Part shown: in pieces, positions 1 through 8,960 of the stretch
Layout: every line of letters begins with the position of its first letter
How positions within the stretch are numbered: the stretch's first letter is position 1
Source: Treponema sp.
GTDB taxonomy: Bacteria > Spirochaetota > Spirochaetia > Treponematales > Breznakiellaceae
Direction of reading: 5' to 3'
Assembly (NCBI GenBank): GCA_003245635.1
Contig: QKCO01000122.1
Location: 1 to 35,979 of the forward strand
Length of the DNA: 35,979 bases
Made by a program: the position numbers and the translations under genes
The notes under the pieces: model-generated
Database searches by the model: none
Told to the model about the DNA's origin: nothing
What the model saw: the letters and a program-made list of their open reading frames with translations, nothing else

Positions 1-258
1 GCTGCTCAGCATCACCACCGGCGTGTCCTTGCGCGCGGAGGAGCGCTTGATCCAGGAAAGCAGCTCGAAACCGTTCATGTTCGGCATCTCGATATCCGAG
101 AACACCAGGTCGTACACGCCCTTTCCGTACAGCTCCTTGCCCTCGAGTCCGTCCTTGGCCACATCCGCGTCGAATTTGTAGAAGAAGAGGAACGCCTTGA
201 TCGCGTTGCGGTTCTGCTCCATATCGTCTACGACGAGCGCTTTCTTCCTGTCAGCCAT
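1..258 (-). CDS. Response regulator receiver domain (partial, runs off left edge)
   Basis: The 86 visible residues form the N-terminal two thirds of a CheY-like receiver. The acidic pair is in ALVVDDMEQN, the predicted phospho-acceptor Asp is in the stretch LVFSDIEMPNMNG, and the conserved Ser/Thr strand begins at TPVVMLSS where the window ends. The ATG at 258 follows an AGGAG motif a few bases upstream. It lies about 30 bp downstream of the HD-GYP regulator and on the same strand as the hybrid kinase, so it is probably the third gene of a phosphorelay operon. Whether an output domain follows the receiver cannot be seen. Confidence 0.85.
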   Translation of the reverse strand, partial: MADRKKALVVDDMEQNRNAIKAFLFFYKFDADVAKDGLEGKELYGKGVYDLVFSDIEMPNMNGFELLSWIKRSSARKDTPVVMLSS

Positions 259-291
259 GCTTTTCTCCTGCTGCTTATTTTCCTGCCGACT

Positions 292-1311
292 TCACTCGGC
301 GTACCGATGATGAATTTCGAGTATCTGGTCGCGGAGGCCGATGAAGGCGCGGGCCATGGCCGGGTCGAAATGCCTTCCCGCCTCGGATTCGATGTACGAG
401 AACGCGGCATCCAGCTCCCAGGCGGACTTGTACGGCCGTCTGCTCGTCAGCGCGTCGAACACGTCCGCCACCGCGACGACGCGCCCTATGAAGGGTATCT
501 CGTCGGCTTTGAGCCGGTTCGGGTAGCCCGACCCGTCCCAGCGCTCGTGGTGGCTGAGAGCGGCGTCGGCGGCCATGCGCATGAGCGCGGAATCCTGTCC
601 GCCGAGGATGTCCGCGCCGATCCGGCAATGGTCCTTCATGCGCTCCCATTCGGCCGGATCGAGCGGACCGGGCTTCAGCAGTATGGTGTCGGGGACGCCG
701 ATCTTTCCGATATCGTGCATGGGGGAGGCATGGAGGACCAGCTCGATCTCGGAATCGCTCAGCCCCGAGGCATGCGCGATCAGCTTGGCGTAGTTGCTCA
801 TGCGGATGATGTGCAGCCCCGTTTCGTTGTCGCGGTATTCGGCGGCGCGCCCGAGCCGGTTGACCACTTCGAGCCGCGTATCGACCAATTCCCGCGTCCG
901 CTCCCGCACTAGGCGCTCGAGGTCGTCGCGGTCCCTTTTCAGCTCCAGCTGGTTGGCGATGCGCAGCTTCACGATATCGGAGTTGAACGGCTTGGTGATG
1001 TAGTCGACGGCGCCGAGGGTCAGACCGCGCGACTGGTCGGTCTCGTCGGTCAGGGCGGTGATGAAGATGACGGGGATGGCGCTCGTGTTCGGGTTGGCCT
1101 TCAGCAGCTCGAGCGTGCGGTATCCGTCCATGCCCGGCATCATGATGTCGAGCAGGATGAGATCCGGCACCGGAGCCCCGGCCGCCAGCTTCAAGGCCTG
1201 CTCTCCGGTCCGGGCCGCGATGACGGCGTAGTCCTTCTTGAGGCACTCCATCAGCGTCATGAGATTCGTGGGGGCGTCGTCCGCTATGAGGATCAAGGGC
1301 CTGTCGGTCAC
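292..1311 (-). CDS. Response regulator with HD-GYP domain (RpfG-like c-di-GMP phosphodiesterase)
   Basis: A 339-residue, two-domain regulator. Residues 5-120 are a receiver with acidic DD at 11-12, phospho-acceptor D55 in LILLDIMMPGMDG and K107 in YITKPF. A helical linker follows (about 120-150), then an HD-GYP domain with the metal-binding HD pair at 199-200 (MHDIGKIG), the HHERWDGSGYP block at 254-264 and a later DVFDALTSRRPYK helix. Intact HD-GYP motifs in this family normally hydrolyse cyclic di-GMP, so phosphorylation probably controls second-messenger breakdown. The GTG start overlaps the stop of the upstream hybrid kinase (GTGA), implying translational coupling and a cognate kinase-regulator pair. 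The diguanylate cyclase at 10475-12520 could oppose it. Confidence 0.92.
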   Translation of the reverse strand: MTDRPLILIADDAPTNLMTLMECLKKDYAVIAARTGEQALKLAAGAPVPDLILLDIMMPGMDGYRTLELLKANPNTSAIPVIFITALTDETDQSRGLTLGAVDYITKPFNSDIVKLRIANQLELKRDRDDLERLVRERTRELVDTRLEVVNRLGRAAEYRDNETGLHIIRMSNYAKLIAHASGLSDSEIELVLHASPMHDIGKIGVPDTILLKPGPLDPAEWERMKDHCRIGADILGGQDSALMRMAADAALSHHERWDGSGYPNRLKADEIPFIGRVVAVADVFDALTSRRPYKSAWELDAAFSYIESEAGRHFDPAMARAFIGLRDQILEIHHRYAE

Positions 1312-4300
1312 TGCTGCGTTCCGCTCCGTTCGCTCATGTGCATACCCAAGTCCTTCGCGGCCGCGCGCGCCGCATCTATGTCGAAATCGCTCAAATTAGA
1401 TTGTAGCCTGCTCAAGTCGGAATCGAAAGCCCCGCCGGCGAGCTTCTTGGACAATACGGCGAGGAGAGCCCATGCGGCCGGAAGATCGGTCGAAAGCGAA
1501 GCGATGAATTCGGCCAAAAGGTCGGACGCTGAACCGGATTCCGCGCCGCGCGAGGAAGCGGCCGCGCTCTCCGCGCCCCCCGACGCGGAAAGGAAAGACT
1601 CGATATCCGCCGCCAGACCGGAGATGGCGAGCGGCAGCGCTTCGATGAGGGCTTCCGCGGCTTCGCCGCGCTTCAGCGCCTCCTCGACCTCGGCGGCGCG
1701 GAGGGCGAGCTCGCTGCCGCCGATGGTCGCCGCCGCTCCTTTGAGCGTATGCGCCATCAGGAGCGCCTTCTTCCCATCGCCGGCGGCGAGCGCCGCGCCG
1801 ATCCCGCCGGCGGCGTCTTCGTATTCAGTCGAGAACTTCCGCAGTAGCGTGCGGAAGAACGCGGCGTCGCCGCCGACGATCTTCAGTCCCTTTTTCCAAT
1901 TCAGGCAGGGATACGCGTCCGGCAGGCCGTCGAGCAGTGCGACGCTTTCCGCGGGCCCCGGTCCGGCGGCGCCGGAAAGCCATTTCTCCAGCATCGAGAA
2001 CAAATCCGCGGGAATGATCGGCTTGCTGATGTAATCGTCCATCCCCGCTTCGAGCACCGACTCCTTCACGCCCGCCATAGCGTCCGCCGACATGGCGATG
2101 ATGGGAACGCCGGCCATCCGCGGATCGGCCCGCATGAGCCGGGCGGTCTCGTAGCCGTCTTTTCCGGGCATGCGCAGATCCATAAGGACGAGCGCGAACG
2201 GCAGCCCGGACGAATGCGCCCCGGAGGCGACGCGCAGCGCGCTGTCCCCGTCGGCGGCCGTCTCCACGCGGTATCCCGCCTTGGCGAGCAGCTCCATTGA
2301 AACGTCCCGGTTGAGGGCGTTGTCCTCGACGACGAGCACGCGGACGCCCGAGGCCGGAAGCGGCGCGCCGGGCGTCCGCTTCCGGCCGGCGCGTTCCGCC
2401 GCCGCAGCACTGACTGCGGCGGCGATGCCGAAATGCGCCGTGAAGGCGAAGCGGCTGCCGCGGCCCTTTTCGCTCGACGCTTCGATCGATCCGCCCATCC
2501 GCTCGACCAGGCTCGCGCTGATCGCGAGGCCGAGCCCAGTTCCGCCGTACAGCCGGGAGGTCGACGCGTCGGCTTGGGCGAAGGGCTGGAACAGCCTCGA
2601 AAGCTCTTCCCCCGTCATGCCGATTCCGGTGTCCTCGACGGAGAACTCGAGCGCAGCCTCCGACGCCGATAGGGCGGCCGCCCGGACGCGGACCGACACG
2701 GTTCCCGATTCGGTGAACTTGACGGCGTTGCCGACGATGTTGAGCAGGACCTGCTGCAGCCGCAGCGGATCGCCCCGCAAGCTCAGGGGGACCGCCGGAT
2801 CGATCGAGCAGGAATACGAAAGCCCCTTCAGCCTCGCGCGCTCGGCTATCGCGTTGTCGAGCTGGGCGAAAACGGCGGCAAGCTCGAAGTCGATGGATTC
2901 CATCGGCAGCTTGCCTGACTCGATTTTCGAGAAGTCGAGGATATCGTTGATTATGCCCAGAAGATTCTCGCCCGATTCGTGTATCCGCTCGACGTAGCGC
3001 TTCTGCTTCGCGTCCAGCGGAGTATCCAAGGCGAGAAAGGAAAGGCCGATTATCGCGTTCATCGGCGTCCGGATCTCGTGGCTGACGGTAGCCAGGAATT
3101 CGCTCTTGGCCCGGCTCGCTTCTTCGGCGAGTTCCTTCGCCTTGGACATCTCCTTTTCCGCCCGGACGATATCGCCGATATCCTGGCTCGTCGCGATCAC
3201 CTTGACCGCCTCGCCGGAGGGACCCCGCTCGAAGACCCGCCCCTTGTCCCGGAACCAGAGCCAGTCGCCGGAAGCGGAGCGCAAACGGACGCGGATATCG
3301 AAGAGGTCGGACGAACCGTCGAAAAGCCGGCGCATGCTGTCTTCCACCGTCCCGGCGTCTTCGGGATGCACCAGGGAAAGCCACCACTCTATCGAGGATT
3401 CCGTTTCGGCGGATCCGTAGCCGAGCGCGCCGTAGCGCAGGGGGCTCGAGACGACGCGGCCCCGGACGATGTCCCAATCCCACCAATAGAACCCGGATGC
3501 GGAGAAGGCCATGTCCATGCGCCGCTCGCTCAGGCGCAGCAGCTCCATAGTCCGCTTCTGCGCGGTGACATCCTCCTTGACCGCGACGAAATTGGTTATC
3601 GTGCCGTCGGCGTCCATGATGGGCGCGATCGAAGCTTGCTCGACGTATTCTGAGCCGTCCTTCTTGCGGTTCACGAATTCGCCGCGCCAGGTGGAGCCGG
3701 AAAGGATAGTATCCCAGAGCGTCCTGTAGAACGCCTCCGACTGCTTTCCGGAATGGAGAATATTGGGGTTCTTCCCGAGCACTTCCTCGGAAGAATACCC
3801 GGTCACCTCGGTGAAGCGGGGATTGATGAATTCGATATTGCCCTTCAGGTCCGAGATCAGAACGCTCGAGGGGCTCTGCTTGACGGCCTGGGAGAGCTTG
3901 CGCAGCTCGTCTTCGCTCTTTTTCCGTAACATGACCGCGCCGATCGCGTGCGTCACCACGGAGCTGAGTTCGAGCAGACTGAAGTCCGAGCCGAATTCGC
4001 GGCGCATGCCGAAGCAGAGCACGGCGAGGGTCCGTTCTCCTATCAGAACGGGGACTCCCCACATCGCCTTCAGCCCGGACGACTCGAACTCCTTGCTGCG
4101 GAAATAGTTCCGTCCGCCGACCGCCGCCGACCGCTCGATCCACTGCGGCTGCTTCGTATCCCAAACGAGACCGACGAAGCCCTCGCGGCGCGCGAACTTG
4201 TAGCTCCGCGATTCCGAAGCGAAAACCGCGAGCCGGTCGTCCCCGCCGATCCAGGTCGGACCGGGCCTCAGGTACGCGGCCTGGGAATCGGGCAGCCACG

Positions 4301-5246
4301 ATTCGCCGTACTCGCAGCCGGTCGCCTCGCAGATCGAGCCGAGGGCGGAACGGAGCGCCTGGGAATAGTCGGACGCCTCGGCCACCTGCCGGGTCACCGA
4401 CTGGAGGAGCGCGAGTTCGCGTTCCGCCTTCTTGCGGTCCGTGATGTCTATTCCGGTGCCGAGAAGCAGTTCCCGGCCTTCGGCGCGCACGGGGATGAGG
4501 GTCACCAGGTACCAGGGCGCCTGCGCCCCGGCGCCCGCTTTCAGTTCGACCGAGGAAACGCCTTCGGCGCGCGCTTCCTTCTCTGCGGCCCGGAAACGCT
4601 CCGCGGAATCGGCCGGGAGCAGCCGCTCGATGCGTCCGTTCCCGCCGGCGGCGAGCTTCCCGAAATGCGAATTCGCCCTGACCAGATTGCCGGCCGCATC
4701 GTACGCGAAGAAGATCCCTGGCAGGCCGTCTATCATCGCTTCGAAGAAATTCTTTTCTTCCTGAAGCGCCGCCTCGACGTCGATGCGGTCCGTGACGTCG
4801 GTGAGGGCTACCAGCACAGAGAGGTCCAAGGCGGCGATGAAGCGCTCGAAATACCGTTTCCGTCCGTCCGCCGCGCGCATCTCTACAAGGAGCGCCTGTT
4901 TTACGGACTGCCCCGACAACACCAAGGAGGCGCTTTCCCGCAGGCTCTCGACCATATCGCGCCGGTAGGTCTCATCGGGGAATAGGCGCGCGAGCATTCC
5001 TTTTATATCCGCGAACGCGTCTTGGCCGATGCCGAAGGTTTCGGTGAAGCGCCTGTTCGCCAGTTCGACTTTAGTGACCGCTGCATCTATGAGCAGAAGG
5101 CAGGCGGGGGATTCCTCTACGATGCGCTTGAACCGGCTCTCGCTTTTCTCGAGCTCCAGGCCCCGCTCGTCTAGAAGCCGTTCGAGCCGCGCCCGGTCGC
5201 CGCGTTCGGAGGTGTTTCCCTTACCGCCGTCGCGCGGTCCGCTCAT
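1308..5246 (-). CDS. Hybrid sensor histidine kinase (PAS-PAS-GAF-PAS-PAS-HisKA-HATPase-REC-HPt)
   Basis: A soluble, multi-sensor phosphorelay kinase of about 1312 residues. Visible in order: two N-terminal PAS-like segments (about 40-155 and 165-270), a GAF domain (about 280-440), a PAS with PAC (about 450-565, RFTEVTGYSSEEVLGKNPNI), a PAS_3-type fold (about 575-695), a HisKA H-box with H723 in SHEIRTPMNAIIG, a HATPase_c with N-box LLNIVGNAVKFTE, G-boxes DTGIGM and GGTGLGL, a receiver with D1023 in LVLMDLRMPGKDG, and an HPt domain with H1166 in AHTLKGAAATIG. No membrane segment is seen, so it senses cytoplasmic signals. I chose the ATG at 5246 over an in-frame GTG at 5255 because a G-rich RBS (AGGGGGGTGAG) sits about 8 bases before the ATG but touches the GTG. 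It is the first gene of the operon with the HD-GYP regulator. Confidence 0.93.
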   Translation of the reverse strand: MSGPRDGGKGNTSERGDRARLERLLDERGLELEKSESRFKRIVEESPACLLLIDAAVTKVELANRRFTETFGIGQDAFADIKGMLARLFPDETYRRDMVESLRESASLVLSGQSVKQALLVEMRAADGRKRYFERFIAALDLSVLVALTDVTDRIDVEAALQEEKNFFEAMIDGLPGIFFAYDAAGNLVRANSHFGKLAAGGNGRIERLLPADSAERFRAAEKEARAEGVSSVELKAGAGAQAPWYLVTLIPVRAEGRELLLGTGIDITDRKKAERELALLQSVTRQVAEASDYSQALRSALGSICEATGCEYGESWLPDSQAAYLRPGPTWIGGDDRLAVFASESRSYKFARREGFVGLVWDTKQPQWIERSAAVGGRNYFRSKEFESSGLKAMWGVPVLIGERTLAVLCFGMRREFGSDFSLLELSSVVTHAIGAVMLRKKSEDELRKLSQAVKQSPSSVLISDLKGNIEFINPRFTEVTGYSSEEVLGKNPNILHSGKQSEAFYRTLWDTILSGSTWRGEFVNRKKDGSEYVEQASIAPIMDADGTITNFVAVKEDVTAQKRTMELLRLSERRMDMAFSASGFYWWDWDIVRGRVVSSPLRYGALGYGSAETESSIEWWLSLVHPEDAGTVEDSMRRLFDGSSDLFDIRVRLRSASGDWLWFRDKGRVFERGPSGEAVKVIATSQDIGDIVRAEKEMSKAKELAEEASRAKSEFLATVSHEIRTPMNAIIGLSFLALDTPLDAKQKRYVERIHESGENLLGIINDILDFSKIESGKLPMESIDFELAAVFAQLDNAIAERARLKGLSYSCSIDPAVPLSLRGDPLRLQQVLLNIVGNAVKFTESGTVSVRVRAAALSASEAALEFSVEDTGIGMTGEELSRLFQPFAQADASTSRLYGGTGLGLAISASLVERMGGSIEASSEKGRGSRFAFTAHFGIAAAVSAAAAERAGRKRTPGAPLPASGVRVLVVEDNALNRDVSMELLAKAGYRVETAADGDSALRVASGAHSSGLPFALVLMDLRMPGKDGYETARLMRADPRMAGVPIIAMSADAMAGVKESVLEAGMDDYISKPIIPADLFSMLEKWLSGAAGPGPAESVALLDGLPDAYPCLNWKKGLKIVGGDAAFFRTLLRKFSTEYEDAAGGIGAALAAGDGKKALLMAHTLKGAAATIGGSELALRAAEVEEALKRGEAAEALIEALPLAISGLAADIESFLSASGGAESAAASSRGAESGSASDLLAEFIASLSTDLPAAWALLAVLSKKLAGGAFDSDLSRLQSNLSDFDIDAARAAAKDLGMHMSERSGTQQ

Positions 5247-5261
5247 CGCACTCACCCCCCT

Positions 5262-5290
5262 AAGTTAAGCCATGCGCCCCGCGCAGTCAA
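5262..5290 (-). promoter_or_regulatory. Candidate sigma-70 promoter of the hybrid kinase operon
   Basis: On the minus strand, TTGACT (5290-5285), a 17-base spacer and TAACTT (5267-5262) precede the kinase start at 5246. The -35 is good (5/6) and the -10 is weak. The site lies in the short gap after the DUF4139 gene, so read-through from that gene is an alternative. Confidence 0.4.
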
Positions 5291-5297
5291 AGGGGGA

Positions 5298-7331
5298 TCA
5301 GAGAGTCAAAGCGCCCACGTACCGTTCGTATTCTTCATGGGCCGCTTGGGCGCTTTTTCCGGCGGCCTCGAGCCGGGCGTCGAGCGCGTCGATTTCCGAT
5401 TCGGCGTCCAACAGCCGTTTCAGATACTTTTTCCCGTCCGCGGTCTCGCGCCCGATCGCCTGGAGGTTGGCCCGCACTCGGGCCTGGTCGGAAACGATTT
5501 GACCGCGCTTCGCCGTCAATTCGCGGGAAATGCGGTCAGCGTTCTCGGCGGCCCGGCGCAGTTCTGCCGCCTTGGCGAGAGCCGTCCGAACGGCTTCGGG
5601 AATATCCTTGGTCGACGAATAGCGCAGGAACGCGTCGGAACCGAGAGGCAGCAGCGAAACGGTCTCGGAAAGAGGCGTCCGCTCGACCACTTCGAGCGTC
5701 CGCTCCGCCCCGGAAGGAACGTCCAGGGAGAAGCGGTAGCGGCCGTCGGCTTTCTCGACGAACGACTCGGGCTTGAACAGTTCGGCGCCGGACGACTGCG
5801 GATGCTCGACTATGACCTTTTTCCCGCGACCCGAAACATTCTTGAAGATGTAGGATTTCGACAGATTCCGCCTTCGGCTGAAGGTGAGGACGCCCTTCGA
5901 AACGGAGACCGCGATCGTGTCGAGCGACGAAGACGCCGATTCGTCGACGCGCAGATCGAGGTCCTCGCCGAACGCGATGAGGCGGGTATCGCCCGGCGAC
6001 AGGAAGTCGATGAGCGCGTCGCCGGCGTAGGTTCCGCCGTCGAACACGGTGATGGGTCCGGCGGGAAGCTTCATGCCGGTCGTGTTCGCGAGCCGCGCGC
6101 CGAGCGCGGGCGCGCCCTGGCCCGCGGTATAGACGGACACTTTTTCGGCGCGGACGGCGCCGGACAAGAGGGGCAGCAGCGCGCTACGGCCCCGCTCCAG
6201 CGTCACCGGCGCCGGCAGGGTGTATTCGAACTGGTCCCCCGCGGTCCGTGCGGCGGACGCCGCGAACGCGGACTCGGCGAGCCGGTCGGGCCGCACGGGA
6301 GCGGCTTTCCTGAGCGGCGCCGGAGCGGACAGCGCCGAGGGAGCCGAACGCTCCATCATGGCCCGCGGAGCCGCGGGCGCCTCGTCGTAGAGGGCTTCCG
6401 CGGCAGGCTCCTCGGGAGCGCCGCCGACGCCTCCCGAGTACGAACGCGGGGCCGCGCTTCCGGCGATGGAGAGCGGCACGACGGGGCGGGCTACCCGGAC
6501 CGGCGCGTACAGATCCTGGATGAAGGATACCGGACGGCCGCTCACCAGCGAGAGCTCGACGTCGGCCCAGTCCCGGTCGGTCGCGTTGTCGACGATGGCC
6601 CAGCCCTGAAGAAACGGGGATTTTCCCGAAAGGTCCAGCCGATAGGACGTCTTCCAGACGGGCGCCGCGACGACGTAGCCGAACACGGCCTCGCGGCTTC
6701 CCGATCCCGGCAGCGCCAGGCTGAGCGAGGTCTTCGTCGTGTCCCGCGCCCGCGCCGCGAGGTCGAGCGCGCGGCGGAAGTCCGCGTCCATGGCGGCATC
6801 GGCGAATTTGAACGAGTCGATGTCGTCGAGCGCGGCGGAGACGACCCCGTCCGAGGAAAGCAGCGCGATGAACACGCGCCCCGGAGCTTGGCCGTCTTCG
6901 GGGATACGCCGCGTCTCGACGGAGAGCACCCGGCCGGACAGGACGACGTTTCCGGCCGTGCGGATATCCACCGCGGCGCCGCGGGCGCGCGCGAGCAGCT
7001 CGGCTACGGAGGGAGCGCCTGAAAGGTCGACGGAGAAGGCCTTGAGCGCGCGGTCGAGGTCGGTTTTCGAAGGGTAGCTCACCGAAGGCGCGCCGACGGC
7101 ACCCTCGTAGACGACCAGGGACTTGAGGGCATCGTTCACGTCCTCGGTCCTGAAAGCGAGCTCGACATCGGCGTCGCCGGACACCGCGCCGGAGTGCTCG
7201 AAATAGCCGACCCCCGAGGAGAACAGGGCGACCCGGGACACGGGCACCGGCTGCGGATCGGAAGCGGAAACGGAAGCGGCGATGCAGAGAAAGATCGCCG
7301 GCAGCTTCGGAATCGAACGTGTTGCGGTCAT
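5298..7331 (-). CDS. Secreted/periplasmic DUF4139-domain protein
   Basis: A protein of 677 residues from the ATG at 7331. It begins with a Sec-type signal peptide ([24 protein letters not shown]). The extended N-terminal region contains [15 protein letters not shown] and [19 protein letters not shown], and the second half has the DUF4139 features: [37 protein letters not shown], and a beta-rich tail with [17 protein letters not shown] low-complexity Ala/Pro-rich linker lies roughly in the middle, and the C-terminus (about 600-677) is a charged coiled coil. No enzymatic function is established for the family and I infer an envelope protein. I chose this start because the signal peptide begins here and a TATATT box lies exactly 6 bases upstream with no RBS, which suggests a leaderless mRNA. 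An upstream in-frame ATG at 7376 would bury the signal peptide. Confidence 0.82.
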   Translation of the reverse strand: MTATRSIPKLPAIFLCIAASVSASDPQPVPVSRVALFSSGVGYFEHSGAVSGDADVELAFRTEDVNDALKSLVVYEGAVGAPSVSYPSKTDLDRALKAFSVDLSGAPSVAELLARARGAAVDIRTAGNVVLSGRVLSVETRRIPEDGQAPGRVFIALLSSDGVVSAALDDIDSFKFADAAMDADFRRALDLAARARDTTKTSLSLALPGSGSREAVFGYVVAAPVWKTSYRLDLSGKSPFLQGWAIVDNATDRDWADVELSLVSGRPVSFIQDLYAPVRVARPVVPLSIAGSAAPRSYSGGVGGAPEEPAAEALYDEAPAAPRAMMERSAPSALSAPAPLRKAAPVRPDRLAESAFAASAARTAGDQFEYTLPAPVTLERGRSALLPLLSGAVRAEKVSVYTAGQGAPALGARLANTTGMKLPAGPITVFDGGTYAGDALIDFLSPGDTRLIAFGEDLDLRVDESASSSLDTIAVSVSKGVLTFSRRRNLSKSYIFKNVSGRGKKVIVEHPQSSGAELFKPESFVEKADGRYRFSLDVPSGAERTLEVVERTPLSETVSLLPLGSDAFLRYSSTKDIPEAVRTALAKAAELRRAAENADRISRELTAKRGQIVSDQARVRANLQAIGRETADGKKYLKRLLDAESEIDALDARLEAAGKSAQAAHEEYERYVGALTL

Positions 7332-7337
7332 GAAGAA

Positions 7338-7343
7338 AATATA
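7338..7343 (-). promoter_or_regulatory. -10 box TATATT six bases before the DUF4139 ATG (leaderless candidate)
   Basis: Read on the minus strand, TATATT-TTCTTC-ATG. A transcript starting 7 bases after the -10 would begin at the A of the start codon. No purine-rich RBS precedes the ATG. This is one of four identical arrangements in this window. Confidence 0.55.
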
Positions 7344-7380
7344 CGACGCATCCGCCCTTTCCTCAACGCGGCGCATGCCT

Positions 7381-7386
7381 TATATT
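7381..7386 (+). promoter_or_regulatory. -10 box TATATT six bases before the ZIP ATG (leaderless candidate)
   Basis: TATATT-TTCCGC-ATG with no RBS. The predicted start site coincides with the ATG at 7393. It is back-to-back with the equivalent box of the divergent DUF4139 gene, with about 60 bp between the two predicted start sites, so the two promoters share one small regulatory region. Confidence 0.55.
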
Positions 7387-7392
7387 TTCCGC

Positions 7393-8202
7393 ATGGAATG
7401 GATGACGTCGCTGGGGGCGGTACCCCAGGCCCTGATCGCAACCGGATTCACGTGGGGACTCACCGCCCTCGGCGCGGCGATGGTTTTCTTCTTCAAGACG
7501 ATCGACCGCCGCGTGCTCGACGGGATGCTCGGCTTCGCGGGGGGCGTCATGATCGCGGCGAGCTTCTGGTCGCTGCTCGCCCCCTCCATCGAGCTGGCCG
7601 AATCGATGGGGATGCTCCCGTGGGTGCCCGCCGTCGTCGGCTTCCTGGCCGGCGGCGTGTTCCTGCGCGGCGTAGACCTGGTGCTGCCGCACCTGCACAT
7701 CGAATACGAACGCAGCGAGGCGGAAGGCATCAAGACCAACTGGAAGCGGAGCATCCTCCTGGTGCTCGCCATCACGCTGCACAACATCCCCGAAGGATTG
7801 GCGGTCGGCGTCGGATTCGGAGCGGTCGCGGCGGGCATTCCCTCGGCGGGGCTCGCCGGAGCGGTGGCGCTCGCGCTCGGCATCGGCATCCAGAACTTCC
7901 CCGAAGGCGCCGCCGTCTCCATACCGCTCCGGCGCGACGGCATGGGCAGATTCAAGGCGTTCTGGTACGGCCAGATGTCAGGGCTCGTGGAGCCGGTAGC
8001 CGGCGTCATCGGCGCCGCGACCGTCATCGTGATGCGCCCGGTCCTGCCCTACGCGCTCGCCTTCGCCGCCGGCGCCATGATCTTCGTCGTGGCCGAGGAG
8101 GTCATTCCCGAATCCCGGCGCGAGGGAAACGAGCACATCGCCACCCTCGGCCTCATGATCGGCTTCGCGGTGATGATGATGCTCGACGTCGCCCTTGGCT
8201 GA
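7393..8202 (+). CDS. ZIP family divalent metal transporter (ZupT-like)
   Basis: About 269 residues with roughly eight hydrophobic helices. The two ZIP signature helices are clear: [15 protein letters not shown] in TM4 and [14 protein letters not shown] in TM5, giving the His/Glu and Asn/Glu ligands of the transport site. Between TM3 and TM4 lies a polar loop containing [13 protein letters not shown], the usual metal-binding loop. By homology it imports Zn2+ or related divalent cations (Fe2+, Mn2+) across the inner membrane; specificity cannot be read from the sequence. I chose the ATG at 7393 because of the TATATT box six bases upstream. An ATG at 7375 is in frame but also lacks an RBS, and the next ATG is at 7402. 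Confidence 0.9.
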   Translation: MEWMTSLGAVPQALIATGFTWGLTALGAAMVFFFKTIDRRVLDGMLGFAGGVMIAASFWSLLAPSIELAESMGMLPWVPAVVGFLAGGVFLRGVDLVLPHLHIEYERSEAEGIKTNWKRSILLVLAITLHNIPEGLAVGVGFGAVAAGIPSAGLAGAVALALGIGIQNFPEGAAVSIPLRRDGMGRFKAFWYGQMSGLVEPVAGVIGAATVIVMRPVLPYALAFAAGAMIFVVAEEVIPESRREGNEHIATLGLMIGFAVMMMLDVALG

Positions 8203-8246
8203 CCGCTCCGCCGCTTTCCGGTCCGGATACTTTCCGGTTCGGGCCC

Positions 8247-8276
8247 TTGCCCCGCTTCGGGCATGAGGGGTATCAT
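8247..8276 (+). promoter_or_regulatory. Candidate sigma-70 promoter of adk
   Basis: TTGCCC (8247-8252), an 18-base spacer and TATCAT (8271-8276, 5 of 6 matches). The predicted start near 8283 would give a leader of about 45 bases that contains a GC-rich hairpin. Confidence 0.5.
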
Positions 8277-8280
8277 CCGT

Positions 8281-8306
8281 TCGGGCCGCCGCCGCGGCGG
8301 GCCCGA
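8281..8306 (+). promoter_or_regulatory. GC-rich hairpin in the predicted adk leader
   Basis: An inverted repeat pairs TCGGGCCGCCG with CGGCGGGCCCGA (one bulged base) around a tiny loop and ends about 8 bases before the AGGAG ribosome binding site. There is no T-tract, so it is not an ordinary terminator. It could be a 5' stabilising stem or a translational control element. Confidence 0.4.
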
Positions 8307-8327
8307 AACCGCAACAGGAGTCCCGCA

Positions 8328-8960
8328 ATGAAACTCATTTTCCTCGGACCGCCCGGAGCCGGAAAAGGTACTCTCGCCGCGAAGGCGACGGAGATCCTCA
8401 ACGTGCCTCATATCTCGACCGGAGCCATCTTCCGCGCCGCCATCGCCGCGAAGAGCCCGCTCGGACTGAAAGTCAAAGCCATCATCGACTCGGGCAAGCT
8501 CGTCGACGACGGCACGACCATTGAGCTGGTCAAGGAACGGCTTGCGCAGAGCGACGCCGCGAAAGGCTACATCCTCGACGGATTCCCCCGGACCATCCCC
8601 CAGGCCGAGGCCCTCGCGGACTTCTCGACGGTCGAGAAGGTCGTCAACTTCGACATTCCCGACTCGTCGGTCGTCGAGCGTCTCTCCGGCCGGCGCGTCT
8701 GCCGGGGCTGCGGCGCGAACTACCATGTGTCGTTCCAGAAACCGAAGAAGGACGGCGTCTGCGACGCCTGCGGCGGCGAGCTCTATACCCGCGACGACGA
8801 CAAGAAGGAAGCGATCGAGAAGCGCCTGGAAGTCTACCGGGCGCAGACGGCTCCCCTGATCGACCACTACCGCGCGAAAGGCATCCTCGTGGACGTCGAC
8901 GCGCGGCCCCAGGTAGACACCGTCGTCGCCAACTTCAGGAAGGCGCTTTCCGTTCAGTAG
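8328..8960 (+). CDS. adk: Adenylate kinase
   Basis: 210 residues. It catalyses ATP + AMP = 2 ADP in the cytoplasm. The P-loop GPPGAGKGT is at 7-15, followed by the AMP-site STGAIFR (usual form STGDMLR) and DGFPRT at 84-89. The LID domain is of the long, zinc-binding type with Cys at 125, 128, 145 and 148 (CRGCG...CDACGG). The start is supported by CAGGAG 7 bases upstream of the ATG. Its last 7 bases overlap the 3' end of the convergent tRNA-dihydrouridine synthase gene. Confidence 0.97.
   Translation: MKLIFLGPPGAGKGTLAAKATEILNVPHISTGAIFRAAIAAKSPLGLKVKAIIDSGKLVDDGTTIELVKERLAQSDAAKGYILDGFPRTIPQAEALADFSTVEKVVNFDIPDSSVVERLSGRRVCRGCGANYHVSFQKPKKDGVCDACGGELYTRDDDKKEAIEKRLEVYRAQTAPLIDHYRAKGILVDVDARPQVDTVVANFRKALSVQ

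Noticed and set aside
5337-7022. 561-codon open frame antisense to the DUF4139 gene
   Set aside because: Arg/Gly-rich shadow of a real gene. The other strand has a signal peptide and recognisable domain text.
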